Assembly: GCA_030614785.1 (NCBI GenBank)
Contig: JAUWTJ010000002.1
Location: 62,001 to 126,000 of the forward strand
DNA length: 64,000 bases
Reading direction: 5' to 3'
Origin: Alphaproteobacteria bacterium
Lineage (GTDB): Bacteria; Pseudomonadota; Alphaproteobacteria; M2410
Both the position numbers and the translations under genes were made by a program. Of the stretch, positions 13,151 to 24,497 are shown in pieces (the stretch's first letter is position 1; each line of letters begins with the position of its first letter). The notes under the pieces were generated by a model. The model saw nothing but the letters and a program-made list of their open reading frames with translations, was not told the origin of the DNA and did not search any database.

Positions 13151-14851
13151 TCAGCTGGAAGGGCGCCTCAAAAAGGCAGGAATATCAAGTTTGTCTTCAG
13201 GAATTGAGGGATCGTTGAGTTGACTGCCAGGGTCGAGCGTGACCTTGGGGGCATCAACCATACCCTCGGACGGTTTTGGCTGGCTGATAATCGGTGCGGC
13301 CGGCTCCACACGCTGAGCCGAGGCTGCTTCGGGCTGGGAGAAAAGGCGCTGACGCCCTCCGGAAACCCGGCTCAGGAGCCCACCGCGCTTGCGACGAACA
13401 CGTGGCTCATGTGGTTCAGGAGCTTCAAATCCGGGCAGCATTCTTTCCCTGGAAACAACAGGCGCAGCCTCCTCCTCCTCGGCTTGAGCAGCAGAGCGCA
13501 CCTCGGTGCCCGGGGTGGCTTCAGGGGGCATTGTCGGGGCCGCCGGCTTGTCATTTCTCGTGGCGAACTCGGAGGCACGCTGAATGAGATCCTGGGCCGT
13601 TGATCCAGCTTCCTGCGACATCGAGGCTTCGGGAGGAGCAACAGCCTCCGCATCGACCGAACCCAATACTTCAGCCACATCGGTTACAGGGGCTGCAGGA
13701 GCTTCCATCTTGTCGACGTCAGTCTCGGCTGCAAAGTCTGAAGAAACAGCGGCAGAGCCTACTGCTCTCGTACCGCCCTGCGGCGTTACCGCCGGACGCC
13801 CTGATGCGGTTCTCCATGCCGGGCGCTCGGGGCGTTTCAAGACGGCAACATTGGACACAGGCTCGGACGGATCGAGTTCGAGTTCGTCGGCATTAATACC
13901 TGTTGCAACAACCGAGACCCGCATCGGTCCTTCCATGTTTTCATCAAAAGTCGAGCCGACAATGATATTGGCTTCCGGATCGACTTCGGAGCGGATGCGA
14001 TTTGCCGCTTCATCGACTTCAAAGAGAGTCAGATCCATGCCGCCGGTAATATTGATAAGCACGCCGCGTGCGCCCTTCATGGAAACCTCGTCAAGCAGAG
14101 GATTGGAGATCGCGGCTTCAGCAGCTTCAAGAGCCCGTTTTTCGCCTGTCGCCTCGCCAGTTCCCATCATGGCTTTGCCCATTTCGTCCATGACGGTACG
14201 CACATCGGCAAAGTCGAGATTGATCAGGCCCGGCATAACCATCAGGTCGGTAATCCCGCGAACGCCGGAGTGAAGAACTTCGTCCGCCATGGCGAAAGCA
14301 TCAGCGAAGGTGGTCTTTTCGTTTGCGACGCGGAAGAGATTTTGATTGGGGATAATAATGAGCGTATCAACATATTGTTGAAGCTCTCTGAGCCCGGCTT
14401 CAGCGATACGCATCCGGCGCGCCCCTTCAAACTGGAAAGGCTTGGTGACAACACCCACCGTCAAAATGCCCTGATCGCGTGCCGCCTGCGCAATGACGGG
14501 CGCCGCACCGGTCCCGGTGCCACCGCCCATGCCGGCGGTAATGAAAACCATATTCGTGTTAACGAGATTGTCGAGGATCTCCGCCAGGCTCTCTTCGGCA
14601 GCCGCGCGGCCAACCTCTGGCCGCGACCCGGCACCCAGGCCTTCTGTAATGGCTGTTCCGATCTGAATGCGCCGCTCGGCACGAGAGTTATGCAGCGCCT
14701 GAGCGTCTGCATTCGCGGCCACAAACTCGACCCCTTGCAGATTGGACGCGATCATATTGTTTACGGCATTTCCGCCTGCCCCGCCGACGCCAAAGACTGT
14801 AATCCTCGGTTTCAGTTCCGTCGTCTCCGGCATTCGCAGATTGATGCTCAT
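13151..14851 (-). CDS. ftsZ: Cell division protein FtsZ
   Basis: [28 protein letters not shown]-terminal [10 protein letters not shown] peptide. Confidence 0.98.
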   Translation of the reverse strand: MSINLRMPETTELKPRITVFGVGGAGGNAVNNMIASNLQGVEFVAANADAQALHNSRAERRIQIGTAITEGLGAGSRPEVGRAAAEESLAEILDNLVNTNMVFITAGMGGGTGTGAAPVIAQAARDQGILTVGVVTKPFQFEGARRMRIAEAGLRELQQYVDTLIIIPNQNLFRVANEKTTFADAFAMADEVLHSGVRGITDLMVMPGLINLDFADVRTVMDEMGKAMMGTGEATGEKRALEAAEAAISNPLLDEVSMKGARGVLINITGGMDLTLFEVDEAANRIRSEVDPEANIIVGSTFDENMEGPMRVSVVATGINADELELDPSEPVSNVAVLKRPERPAWRTASGRPAVTPQGGTRAVGSAAVSSDFAAETDVDKMEAPAAPVTDVAEVLGSVDAEAVAPPEASMSQEAGSTAQDLIQRASEFATRNDKPAAPTMPPEATPGTEVRSAAQAEEEEAAPVVSRERMLPGFEAPEPHEPRVRRKRGGLLSRVSGGRQRLFSQPEAASAQRVEPAAPIISQPKPSEGMVDAPKVTLDPGSQLNDPSIPEDKLDIPAFLRRPSS

Positions 14852-14949
14852 GTTCTGCTCTCCACTTTCTCTAATTCACGCACCGAATAATCCACTGGTG
14901 GACGATTCGCCTAGTCATAATCTATCAAGTATTCGTCCAATTAGTTAAT

Positions 14950-14963
14950 ATTCGTTAACGAAT
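14950..14963. promoter_or_regulatory. Perfect palindrome ATTCGTTAACGAAT in the ftsA-ftsZ gap
   Basis: Read directly; embedded in GTTAATATTCGTTAAC (TTAA-N6-TTAA). Confidence 0.4.
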
Positions 14964-15005
14964 TGGGGAATTGTTTCGCATCCGTACCTGTTTCTTCAGC
15001 ACGAT

Positions 15006-16334
15006 CTACCAAAGCCACGCACGCAACCTCCCGATCTTTGATTCGAAAGGCACGTATGAGACTTCCTGCGGGTTGAACGCCACATCGACCGGAGGATCTG
15101 TCGCGAAGGTCAAGAGACCTGCGGCGGTGGAAAAGGCCGGGCCGCGCGTTGCATCTGCCAGACCGGTCAGTTTGGTTGGCCGACCAAGACGCACCTGTTT
15201 GTCCAGAATACGGGCACCAAGCTCCTTGACCCCGTTCATCTGACTTGCGCCGCCGGTCAGGACAGCGCGGCGACCTGCAATTTGGGCCTTTGGATTAGCG
15301 GCAATCAAATCGCGCACATGTTCAAATGTCTCTTCGAGGCGCGGGCGAATAATCTGGGTCAGCGTTGAGCGCGGGACGGACATGCCCTCCGCGTCGTCAT
15401 CTTCACCAACCTGGGGAACCCGAATCATGTCCCGATCATCATTTGGTCCGCCAAAGGCACTGCCATAAAGCGCTTTCATTCGCTCGGCATTGTCCATCGA
15501 TGTCGAGAGGCCAAGCGCGATGTCATTGGTGACTGCGTTGCCACCAAATGGAACAACACCTGTAAACTGCAACATTCCTCTGGCAAAAACCGCGACGGAT
15601 GTCGTGCCGCCGCCCATATCGACCACGGTCACACCCAGATCCAGTTCATCCTCAACGAGACAGGCGAGGCCTGATGCAAAAGGTGAGGCAACAAAACGGG
15701 TTACGTCCAGATGGCAACGCTCTACACAAACCCGCAAATTACGCAAAGGCCCGGGAGCTGCGGTCACCAGATTGACGTCCACGCCCAATTCCTTGCCATA
15801 CATGCCTTCAGGATGAGCGATGTTTCGATTGGCATCAATTCGATAGCCGGTCGGAACCGCATGCACGATCTGATGCTCGCCGCCATCAAGTGCCATAAGC
15901 CCTTGTCTCAGGACCCGGCTCACATCTGCCTCCTCGACTTCACGGCCAGCGATATTGATGACACTTGAGGAGGTGTGACTTCCGATACACGACATCGACA
16001 GATTGACCACTACGTCACGAACTGTGACATCTGCCATGCGCTCGGCCGCCTCGACCGCAGCCCGGATCGATTGCTCGGCCAGCTCCATGTCAACGACAGA
16101 GCCATTTTTCAGACCATGACAGATATGATGACCAATCCCGATAACACGCACAGGCAATGGTGCGCCAGACTTGCCGGTCTCCTTGATACCGATAAAGCAG
16201 GAAATTTTTGTTGAACCAACATCAAGTGCTGCGAAGGTGCGCTGCCTCAGAGCCCCGCGAACTGCCGGTCGCGTAGCTTCAGGCCGGTCTCTCTTTACTC
16301 TGGCGGATGAAAGAAAGTTCATGCGCGCCTTCAT
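15006..16334 (-). CDS. ftsA: Cell division protein FtsA
   Basis: AALDVGSTKISCFIG, VVDMGGGTTSVAVF, VLTGGASQMNGVKELG. Confidence 0.97.
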   Translation of the reverse strand: MKARMNFLSSARVKRDRPEATRPAVRGALRQRTFAALDVGSTKISCFIGIKETGKSGAPLPVRVIGIGHHICHGLKNGSVVDMELAEQSIRAAVEAAERMADVTVRDVVVNLSMSCIGSHTSSSVINIAGREVEEADVSRVLRQGLMALDGGEHQIVHAVPTGYRIDANRNIAHPEGMYGKELGVDVNLVTAAPGPLRNLRVCVERCHLDVTRFVASPFASGLACLVEDELDLGVTVVDMGGGTTSVAVFARGMLQFTGVVPFGGNAVTNDIALGLSTSMDNAERMKALYGSAFGGPNDDRDMIRVPQVGEDDDAEGMSVPRSTLTQIIRPRLEETFEHVRDLIAANPKAQIAGRRAVLTGGASQMNGVKELGARILDKQVRLGRPTKLTGLADATRGPAFSTAAGLLTFATDPPVDVAFNPQEVSYVPFESKIGRLRAWLW

Positions 16335-16403
16335 CTCCCTGATCGTGTTGTCGTCGTCAAAACCGAGTTAGCCTACACGGTCCAATTCACTCAAATTTCG
16401 CAT

Positions 16404-17342
16404 TTACGTCTTCGACCCTGGTGACCACAAACGATCGGCTTCCTCGTCGGTCAACTTCAGATACACTCTGTCAGGTAGCCTGAGATCAACAGATTTGATC
16501 TCCTGCTTGAACAAATCATACTCGTTATTGTATTTCACAATTCGCGACAGTGCAAAATGAATATTTTCAGCAGGCAGACGGATTTCGATCCCGTTTATCA
16601 GTCTCAGATTCCACCTGCGGTCTGCAACACGGATGGCGGAAGCGAAGTTTTCCCGAATGTCGGGAAATGCAGCCAGCGCCGTTAGCAGTGCGGCGGTCTC
16701 CCCCGGCGCCCCCGATCCAACGACGAGTGGCAGGTTCATAGCCCATTCATCCCTGAATTCATCCAGGATAAACCCGTTGTTATCCACGAGATGCAGGTTG
16801 CCATCCATCTGCCAGATGGCGACAGGGCGACGCTCCGTGATCACGACATGGATTGTACGCGGGAGAAGACGGATGACCTTGGCGTCCTCGACCCACTCAA
16901 TTTCTTCAAGACGGGCCCGGGCGGCCGCGACATCAAAATGCAGGATGGACCCGCCCTGGACAATGCCAATGGCCTCGCGAACCTCTTCAAGGTCGGCGCG
17001 ATTGCGCCCCTCAACGCGGATTTGCTCGACAGACAGGCCCGAGGCAACAAGCACATGGCGTGTCGCATCATTGACTTCATCTGCAACCCATTCTCCGACC
17101 CCCGCGGCCAAAGCCACATAGAGCGAAACTGCCACAACAACGAATGAGCCGATCAAGGCGTGCAGGCGATAACTCAGGATGCGATCCCTCAGATCGGTTA
17201 CCTTCTGCTTTTGCCTCGCAAACCAGCTCTGCTTCTTGCGGCGTGTCCCTTTGCGGGGCTTGGACTTTGCTCTGGATTTTGAACGAGATTTGGGAGCAGC
17301 CGGTTTTCTCGCCGCATGTGTCCTTTGGCTTATCGCTGACAT
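16404..17342 (-). CDS. ftsQ: Cell division protein FtsQ
   Basis: Basic N-term, single TM, POTRA-like region; position between ddl and ftsA. Confidence 0.93.
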   Translation of the reverse strand: MSAISQRTHAARKPAAPKSRSKSRAKSKPRKGTRRKKQSWFARQKQKVTDLRDRILSYRLHALIGSFVVVAVSLYVALAAGVGEWVADEVNDATRHVLVASGLSVEQIRVEGRNRADLEEVREAIGIVQGGSILHFDVAAARARLEEIEWVEDAKVIRLLPRTIHVVITERRPVAIWQMDGNLHLVDNNGFILDEFRDEWAMNLPLVVGSGAPGETAALLTALAAFPDIRENFASAIRVADRRWNLRLINGIEIRLPAENIHFALSRIVKYNNEYDLFKQEIKSVDLRLPDRVYLKLTDEEADRLWSPGSKT

Positions 17343-18259
17343 GATGCGTCCTCCACCATCCAGCTCACAAGATCAGGGAAGGAGATCCCCTTGAATGCGG
17401 CTTGTTCAGGAACAAGCGAGGTCGGTGTCATGCCTGGCTGGGTGTTGATCTCCAGCATAACCAGATCGCCCGGGCTCTTTGTCGTATCGTCATATCTGAA
17501 GTCGGCGCGAGCGACACCGCGGCAACCAAGGACCTCAAAAGCTCTTTCAGACTGCAGGCAGGCCTGTACAAAAATCTCCTCCGGCACTTCGGCGGGCAAT
17601 ATATGCGCTGATCCACCCTCGGCATATTTCGAATCGTAGTCATAAAAACTTGCTTTGGGATCAATTTCCGTAACCCCAAGAGCAGTTCCGCCCATGACGG
17701 TCACCGTCAGCTCGCGGCCAGCGATGAAACGCTCAAGCATGACCTCCTCGCCCAGACCGGCTTTAGGGTCGTCGAGGGCTTCCGGCGGACGATTGTCGCC
17801 TTTGCGCACCAGAAAGACGCCGACGGACGAGCCCTGATTGACTGGTTTGATCACGTAAGGTGGTTCCATAAGATGAGACTTCATGACGTCATCGCGCTTT
17901 GCCACCATGCCGATTGCGCAGGTAATGCCAACTTTCTCGAAGAGCGCCTTGGCGCGTTCCTTGTCCATGGCGATGGCGGAGGCCAGCACGCCGGAATGTG
18001 TGTAAGGAATTTCCAGAACCTCGAGGAGCCCCTGGACGCAGCCATCTTCGCCCCATTGACCGTGAAGCGCATTAAAAACCACATCGGGAGCGACTTGCCT
18101 GAGACGTTCGGCAAGGTCATGACCTACATCAATTTCTGTGACCTTGTAGCCGCTCTCGCGCAGACCCGCAGCACAATCGCGCCCGGTGACAAGCGATACC
18201 TCGCGCTCGGCCGACCAGCCGCCGCACAGAAGGGCCACGTGTTTCTTTGTCTCACTCAT
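17330..18259 (-). CDS. ddl: D-alanine--D-alanine ligase
   Basis: LCGGWSAEREVSLVTG, YTHSGVLASAIAMDKERAK, LEINTQPGMTPTSLVPEQA. Confidence 0.97.
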   Translation of the reverse strand: MSETKKHVALLCGGWSAEREVSLVTGRDCAAGLRESGYKVTEIDVGHDLAERLRQVAPDVVFNALHGQWGEDGCVQGLLEVLEIPYTHSGVLASAIAMDKERAKALFEKVGITCAIGMVAKRDDVMKSHLMEPPYVIKPVNQGSSVGVFLVRKGDNRPPEALDDPKAGLGEEVMLERFIAGRELTVTVMGGTALGVTEIDPKASFYDYDSKYAEGGSAHILPAEVPEEIFVQACLQSERAFEVLGCRGVARADFRYDDTTKSPGDLVMLEINTQPGMTPTSLVPEQAAFKGISFPDLVSWMVEDASCQR

Positions 18260-18334
18260 TCTGCACTCTTACTCTGGACCCGCGACCCCGGTCGGAGCCA
18301 AGATTTTCCGTATTCTCGGCCAGTTTGGTTAACG

Positions 18335-18349
18335 GATCTTAAAGATCCT
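18335..18349. promoter_or_regulatory. Palindrome GGATCTTaAAGATCC flanked by GTTAAC/TTAACG in the murB-ddl gap
   Basis: GTTAAC-GGATCTT-A-AAGATCC-TTAACG read directly. Confidence 0.45.
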
Positions 18350-18359
18350 TAACGCAATA

Positions 18360-19286
18360 CTAATTTTTTTCACCCTGTTCCCGGCCTGTTCGCCTTATTT
18401 CCCACTCGAGTTCGACGCCGCACGTCTCCTTGACCCGGCGGCGCACTTCTTCCCCCAAATTCTCAAGATCGGCAGCCGTCGCCTCGCCCAGATTAATCAG
18501 GAAGTTACAATGCTGTTCGGAGACCTGAGCCCCACCTATTTGCAACCCCCGACAACCCGCGGCGTCAATGAGCTGCCACGCCTTGAGCCCGCCTGATAGT
18601 GTGAGATCGGGATTTTTAAAGGTACTGCCACCGGTCCGGCTCTTGATCGGCTGAGTGCTCTCTCTGGATTCTGTGATCGCATCCATGCGCGCCTGAATGG
18701 CTTCAGGGGCATCTCGACGTGCCTGAAAGCGAGCCGACGTAAATATGAAGTCTTCGGGAACGCCGGAATGACGGTAAGAGTAGCCCATATCCTCAACCTT
18801 CAAGGTTCGGCTGTGTCCCGTTCGATCGATGGCGGTGCAATCGATCAAAACGTCTTTTGTCTCAGTTCCATAAGAACCGGCATTCATGCGCAATGCGCCA
18901 CCAATGGCGCCGGGAATGCCGCGGTAAAATTCAAGCCCCGTAAGACCAGCCTTTTGGGCGCGACGCGCAACGGTGACATCAAGCGCTGCGGCCCCTGCCT
19001 CGACGACATCGCCTTCAACCTCAATCCCGCCAAATCCCCTGGCAAGGCGGATGGTGACGCCTTCCAGTCCACCGTCCCGTACCAGAAGATTGGAACCGAC
19101 ACCGATAACCCGAACCGGGATATCATCAGGACAACCTCGGAGGAAAGTGGTGAGGTCATCGAAATTTTCGGGTGAAAACAAGACATCTGCCGGGCCGCCG
19201 ACGCGAAACCAGGTCAAGGCATCAAGGCGCTGACCCTTGATATATTTGCCTTCTACCTTCGGCAACCTGTCTATCAGATTGGCCAC
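18360..19286 (-). CDS. murB: UDP-N-acetylenolpyruvoylglucosamine reductase
   Basis: [43 protein letters not shown]. Confidence 0.97.
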   Translation of the reverse strand: MANLIDRLPKVEGKYIKGQRLDALTWFRVGGPADVLFSPENFDDLTTFLRGCPDDIPVRVIGVGSNLLVRDGGLEGVTIRLARGFGGIEVEGDVVEAGAAALDVTVARRAQKAGLTGLEFYRGIPGAIGGALRMNAGSYGTETKDVLIDCTAIDRTGHSRTLKVEDMGYSYRHSGVPEDFIFTSARFQARRDAPEAIQARMDAITESRESTQPIKSRTGGSTFKNPDLTLSGGLKAWQLIDAAGCRGLQIGGAQVSEQHCNFLINLGEATAADLENLGEEVRRRVKETCGVELEWEIRRTGREQGEKN

Positions 19287-19287
19287 T

Positions 19288-20697
19288 TCAGTTCCCTGCC
19301 TTCAAGGCCTTGAGCTCACCGGGAAGAGCGTTCGCCCAATTTGTGATGGTTCCGGCGCCAAGACAAATCACCATGTCGCCGGGCTCTGTCACCTGCACAA
19401 TAAGGGGGGCCAGGGATGAAGGATCTTCAAGTGGCAAGACATGCTTGTGACCGTGGGCCCTGAGGCCGTCAATTAGCGCGAGCTGGCTGGCCCCTTCGAC
19501 GGGCGCTTCACCTGCAGCATAGACGTCAGACACGATTACCGTATCTGCATCATTAAAACAGGTGCAGAACTCATCGAAGAGTTCCTTTAGCCTCGAATAT
19601 CGATGCGGCTGGACAACAGCAACAACCTTGCCGGTAAAGGCGCCTCGAGCAGCCTTCAGGGCGGCGGCAATTTCCACCGGATGGTGGCCATAGTCGTCAA
19701 CGACAGTAACGCCGCTTGCCGTCCCGGTTCTGGTAAAACGGCGATTGACGCCCTCAAAGGATGCCAGGGCCTTGCGGATGTCTTTGGGTGCCATTCCCAT
19801 TTCCCGTGCGACGGTAATGCCCGCAAGGGCATTGAGGATGTTGTGGTTGCCGGGCATGGGAAGCCGAACGTCTTTCAGGATCTCCTCACCCTCATCTTTC
19901 TTGAAGACGACAGAAAAGGTCGCACCACTTTCGGCAAATTTCACATCAACCACCCGGACGTCCGCCTGCGGACTTTCTCCATATGTGATAATCCTGCGAT
20001 CCTCAATCTGGCCGATCATGGCCTGAACTTCGGGATGATCGATACACAGCACCGCAAACCCGTAGAAAGGAACATTTTCAACAAAAGTCCGAAAAGCTCG
20101 CCGCAGGGCTTCGAAATCACCGTAGTGATCCAGGTGTTCGGGATCCATATTGGTGACCACAGCAATGGTCGAGGGTAGTTTGACGAAAGTGCCATCAGAC
20201 TCGTCCGCTTCCACGACCATCCAGTCACCTTCGCCAAGGCGCGCGTTGGTGCCATAGGCATTGATAATTCCGCCATTGATAACGGTGGGGTCAAACCCGC
20301 CGCTTTCAAGAAGCGTTGCTATAATGGACGTGGTCGTGGTCTTGCCGTGGGTCCCGCCGATGGACACGCACCATTTCAGGCGCATCAGTTCTGCAAGCAT
20401 TTCAGCGCGGCGCACGATCGGCAGGTGGCGCTCGCGCGCCGCGATGAGCTCCGGATTGTCCGATTTGATGGCACTCGATATTACCACGACACGGGCGCTT
20501 TCGAGATTATCCTCGTGCTGCCCAACTTTAATATCGATACCAAGTTGCCTGAGCCGCGCAACATTGGGGCTCTCTGACGCATCAGAGCCCTGTACCTCGT
20601 AATTCAGATTGTGCATCAACTCGGCGATACCGCTCATGCCAATCCCGCCAATGCCGACAAAGTGAAGTTTGCCCGTCTGAAACGGTGATGCCTTCAT
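19288..20697 (-). CDS. murC: UDP-N-acetylmuramate--L-alanine ligase
   Basis: [48 protein letters not shown]. Confidence 0.98.
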   Translation of the reverse strand: MKASPFQTGKLHFVGIGGIGMSGIAELMHNLNYEVQGSDASESPNVARLRQLGIDIKVGQHEDNLESARVVVISSAIKSDNPELIAARERHLPIVRRAEMLAELMRLKWCVSIGGTHGKTTTTSIIATLLESGGFDPTVINGGIINAYGTNARLGEGDWMVVEADESDGTFVKLPSTIAVVTNMDPEHLDHYGDFEALRRAFRTFVENVPFYGFAVLCIDHPEVQAMIGQIEDRRIITYGESPQADVRVVDVKFAESGATFSVVFKKDEGEEILKDVRLPMPGNHNILNALAGITVAREMGMAPKDIRKALASFEGVNRRFTRTGTASGVTVVDDYGHHPVEIAAALKAARGAFTGKVVAVVQPHRYSRLKELFDEFCTCFNDADTVIVSDVYAAGEAPVEGASQLALIDGLRAHGHKHVLPLEDPSSLAPLIVQVTEPGDMVICLGAGTITNWANALPGELKALKAGN

Positions 20698-21875
20698 TTA
20701 CCTTCTCCCTTGGGCGCCGACGCTAGCTCAGCGGCGGTCTGACCCCCGTTTTTACCCGATGCCTCGTTGCTATTACCCCCTTTGGCGATACTTTCAACCA
20801 GATCGGCCAGCTCCTGTGCGGCGCGGGGCCTGCCCATTTCCTTTGCAGCATCAGCCGCGCCCTGAAGCGCAGACGAATCCTCAAGGAGATCCGTCAGAAG
20901 CTTTCGAACGGCCTCAACGCTCATCTCTTTTTGCGGCATGAGCCAGGCACCACCCGCCTCGACCAGATATCGGGCATTTGCCGCCTGATCCCCGTCCAGC
21001 GCCTGCGGCAGCGGGACAAGAATGGATGGACGCCCGATGACCATCAGCTCACAAACCGTTGATGCGCCCGAACGAGATATAACGAGGTGTGCGTCGCGCA
21101 TGCGTTGCGGCATATCATTGTAAAAGGTCTCAACCAGAGCCATGACGCCAATGTCCTCGTAGAGTGTCCGCACCTTCTCCAGGTCCTCGGGCCGGGACTG
21201 CTGACACACCTTGAGGCGCTGCCTCAAAGGTTCACTCAACAGGCCAATGGCTTCGGGCACCACAGTCGAAAGAATTGCAGCTCCCTGAGATCCTCCGAAA
21301 ACCAGAAGGTTGATATCGCCTTCTGCACCCGGAGCGATGTATTTGCGACCAGCCTGTTTGACGACTTCCACGCGCACCGGATTACCAACCAGAGTCTGGC
21401 GAGTTCTGGCTTTCGCGGGAATGCCGACCGGGTTGGGAACCGTAACACCAACGGCTGTCATGTGCGGCGCGAGTGCCCGGTTGGCGCGTCCCATGACGCC
21501 GTTTTGCTCGTGAATGGCTCGCGGCAACCGCCTGAGCACTGCGGCGATCATCGGAGGGATTGAAGGATATCCGCCAAAACCGACAACTGCTGCAGGTCTC
21601 ATCCGCTCCAAAAGGCGATAATTTGACCAAACGGCAGACATGATTGTCATGAGGGCCTGAACTTTACCGACCAACCCTCGCCGCGCGATCGTTGCCGAAC
21701 TGGATGTCACCATGTCGGTGCCCTCAAAACTGTCTTGCCAGCGCATGCCTCGCTCGTCGGTGATGAGTGTAATCTCGTGACCGCGGGCGATCAGTTCGTT
21801 GGCGAGAGCCTGGGCGGGGAAAAGATGTCCGCCCGTTCCGCCTGCAGCAATGACGATCCGTCCCGCTTTGCTCAT
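20694..21875 (-). CDS. murG: UDP-GlcNAc lipid I transferase MurG
   Basis: [45 protein letters not shown]. Confidence 0.97.
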   Translation of the reverse strand: MSKAGRIVIAAGGTGGHLFPAQALANELIARGHEITLITDERGMRWQDSFEGTDMVTSSSATIARRGLVGKVQALMTIMSAVWSNYRLLERMRPAAVVGFGGYPSIPPMIAAVLRRLPRAIHEQNGVMGRANRALAPHMTAVGVTVPNPVGIPAKARTRQTLVGNPVRVEVVKQAGRKYIAPGAEGDINLLVFGGSQGAAILSTVVPEAIGLLSEPLRQRLKVCQQSRPEDLEKVRTLYEDIGVMALVETFYNDMPQRMRDAHLVISRSGASTVCELMVIGRPSILVPLPQALDGDQAANARYLVEAGGAWLMPQKEMSVEAVRKLLTDLLEDSSALQGAADAAKEMGRPRAAQELADLVESIAKGGNSNEASGKNGGQTAAELASAPKGEGK

Positions 21876-23026
21876 TAGCCGCCGCCTCTGACGAGACCAG
21901 CATGGGACACAGCTCGTGAAGCGGCCCGCTTGCGCGTCAGCGCGAGGATCATGCCGGAGGTGATGGCCAGCGCAAGCAAGGACGACCCGCCATATGACAC
22001 CAGTGGCAGCGTCATCCCTTTGGTCGGAAGGACTTTCATATTGACGCCAATGTTGACAATGGCCTGAAGGCCGAAGAGTGAGACAAGACCCGCCGTTGCC
22101 AGCTGGGTAAACGGGTCGATGGTTTCAAGCGACCGAGCAAGGCCGCGCCAGATAATGGTGCTAAACAGGGTCATGAGCGCAAGGCACGCGAAAAGACCGA
22201 ACTCTTCCGCCGTCGCCGCAAAAATAAAATCCGTATGCGCATCGGGCAGGACGTGCTTGATCCGTCCCTCGCCAAGCCCCTGCCCCGTTACACCGCCCCT
22301 GGCAATGGCATCAAGCGACAGATCAATTTGATAGGTGTCGCCGCTGCCCGGATGAAGCCATGTCTCGACCCTTGTACGCACGTGATCGACAGTTATGTAG
22401 GCGGCAACCGAGAGCCCGGCGCCGATGGTCATCAGGGTGATAATCCAGCGCCGCGGAGCTCCGGACAAAAGAAGCATGATGACAAAGGAGGCCGCTATGA
22501 GGCTCGTCTGCCCGAAGTCCGGTTGACGCACAAGCATCATAACGACAAGACCCGTGATGGCAGCCGCTATCAGGCTGATCTGCTTGCGGTTTTGCTCGGT
22601 AACTGACGCAAAGATCGCGGCCAGCACCACAATGAACCCGGGCTTCAGGAACTCGGACGGCTGCAGGGAAAAACTGCCGAGGGAAATCCAGCGAGTCGCT
22701 CCCTTGATATCCATACCCACAAAGGGAAGGATGAGAAGCCCGACAAAGGCTACCGCAAATATGACAAATCCGAGACGGCGAATTGCAGTGGCATCAAGCA
22801 GCGCAATGCCGAGGATGAGCGGAATGGCGACAAGCATGAATGTGAATTGACGAATAAAGAAATGCAGCGGTTCGAGGTGCAGACGTTCGGCGACGGCGGG
22901 ACTGGCCACAAGACCGACAAGAAGACCTGCTGCCATGAGTAGAAAAACACAGAGCAATATACCCTTGTCGACAGTGAACATGAGTTCGGTCCAGGCGCTG
23001 CGGTCAGTTCGAGCAAGCTTCATCAT
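21875..23026 (-). CDS. ftsW: Lipid II polymerase/cell division protein FtsW
   Basis: SEDS family: polytopic, LPTKGMTLPLVSYGGSSLLA, GVTGQGLGEGRIKHVLPDAHTDFIFA. Confidence 0.97.
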   Translation of the reverse strand: MMKLARTDRSAWTELMFTVDKGILLCVFLLMAAGLLVGLVASPAVAERLHLEPLHFFIRQFTFMLVAIPLILGIALLDATAIRRLGFVIFAVAFVGLLILPFVGMDIKGATRWISLGSFSLQPSEFLKPGFIVVLAAIFASVTEQNRKQISLIAAAITGLVVMMLVRQPDFGQTSLIAASFVIMLLLSGAPRRWIITLMTIGAGLSVAAYITVDHVRTRVETWLHPGSGDTYQIDLSLDAIARGGVTGQGLGEGRIKHVLPDAHTDFIFAATAEEFGLFACLALMTLFSTIIWRGLARSLETIDPFTQLATAGLVSLFGLQAIVNIGVNMKVLPTKGMTLPLVSYGGSSLLALAITSGMILALTRKRAASRAVSHAGLVRGGG

Positions 23027-24468
23027 GCGACTTCGCCTCCGTCATCGGTGTTGATCGGCAATTCAATAACATTCGACTGGGTCTCGACAAGATCCTGCGC
23101 GAGCCGGGAAAAGACCTCGCCGCGCTCTTCAAAGTTCGCGTATTGATCGAAGGAAGCGCAGGCCGGGGACAAGAGGACCACCGGTCGCTCTGCCTTCGAG
23201 ACTTTCGCCTCTTTGGCGGCCAGCGCAATCGCCCGCTCCAGGGTTTCCGCCTCGACGCAGTCGACCTCGCCGGCAAGCGCGGCGGCGATTTCACCTGCGG
23301 CTTCCCCGATGAGATAGGCACGGCGAATTTTGGGGAACAGATTTTTCAACCTGCCGAAGTCCTCATCTTTCCCCTGCCCGCCGGCAATCCAGTAGACATC
23401 GTTGAAAGCGCTGATGGCCTTTGAAGCTGCCTCAAGATTGGTCGCCTTGGAATCGTTGACAAAAAGCACCTTGCCAACTTTGGCAACGGCCTGGGTTCGG
23501 TGCGGAAGGCCCTCAAAACTTTCGAAAGCCGACTGGAAACGATTTCGCTCCATTCCAAGTTCATGCGCCACTGCATAGGCGGCAGCCGCGTTTTCCCAAT
23601 TGTGACAACCGGCAAGGGACGTAATCGCGCTCAGGTCTGCAATCTTTTCAGCGTTGGGCAACGTCCCGTCATAAAGATAGCCGCCAACGACGAAAACACC
23701 TTCACCGAGCACTTGCTCGGCGCTGACGGCGACCAGCGCTTCTTTTCTGGTGAGCGTAAACTGGGTGCACAGTTCCTGTGTCGGCCTTGAGCTTGCGCCG
23801 ACAACAACCTTGCCGCTGCTTGTTAATCGATCGACAAGACGCATCTTGGCTTTCATGTATCCCGCCATGTCACCATGTCGATCCAGATGATCGCGTGTCA
23901 GATTGAGGAAGATGACAATATCGAGCCTTAAACTCTCTACCAGGTCGGCCTGATAGGAAGAAACCTCAAGCACATAAACGGTTCCATCAACAGGTGGCTC
24001 CAGGTCAAGCACCGGGACGCCGATATTGCCGCCAACCTGGGCTTCGATGCCGGTTCGCGACAGAAGATGTCCGATGAGGGCGGTCGTCGTGGATTTACCG
24101 TTCGTGCCCGTTACGGCGACAATTTTCACGTCCTTGCCACTGGTATTGATGGCCCGAGCAAACAACTCCAAATCCCCCACAATGGGAACATCAGCGTGTC
24201 TTGCCTGGATGACAATCTTATGTGGCTCGGGATGGGTCAGCGGGATGCCCGGACTGAGCACCAGTGCATCAATGCCAAGCCAGTTCCATCCCGAAGGGTC
24301 CATAATCAGTGCACCAACTTCTCTGGCAGCCTCGCGCGCGTCCTCGGTATCGTCCCACGCAACGACAGATGCGCCGCCTGCCTGCAGAGATGCAATCACG
24401 CTTTGCCCGGTGCGACCGAGCCCAAAGACCGCAACCTGCCTGCCTGCAAATTCATTAACAACAATCAC
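23023..24468 (-). CDS. murD: UDP-N-acetylmuramoylalanine--D-glutamate ligase
   Basis: VFGLGRTGQSVIASL, AVTGTNGKSTTTALIGHLL, NDSKATNLEAASKA. Confidence 0.98.
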   Translation of the reverse strand: MIVVNEFAGRQVAVFGLGRTGQSVIASLQAGGASVVAWDDTEDAREAAREVGALIMDPSGWNWLGIDALVLSPGIPLTHPEPHKIVIQARHADVPIVGDLELFARAINTSGKDVKIVAVTGTNGKSTTTALIGHLLSRTGIEAQVGGNIGVPVLDLEPPVDGTVYVLEVSSYQADLVESLRLDIVIFLNLTRDHLDRHGDMAGYMKAKMRLVDRLTSSGKVVVGASSRPTQELCTQFTLTRKEALVAVSAEQVLGEGVFVVGGYLYDGTLPNAEKIADLSAITSLAGCHNWENAAAAYAVAHELGMERNRFQSAFESFEGLPHRTQAVAKVGKVLFVNDSKATNLEAASKAISAFNDVYWIAGGQGKDEDFGRLKNLFPKIRRAYLIGEAAGEIAAALAGEVDCVEAETLERAIALAAKEAKVSKAERPVVLLSPACASFDQYANFEERGEVFSRLAQDLVETQSNVIELPINTDDGGEVA

Positions 24469-24497
24469 CCGGAACGCCCGCCCTCAATTTGTGCGTC

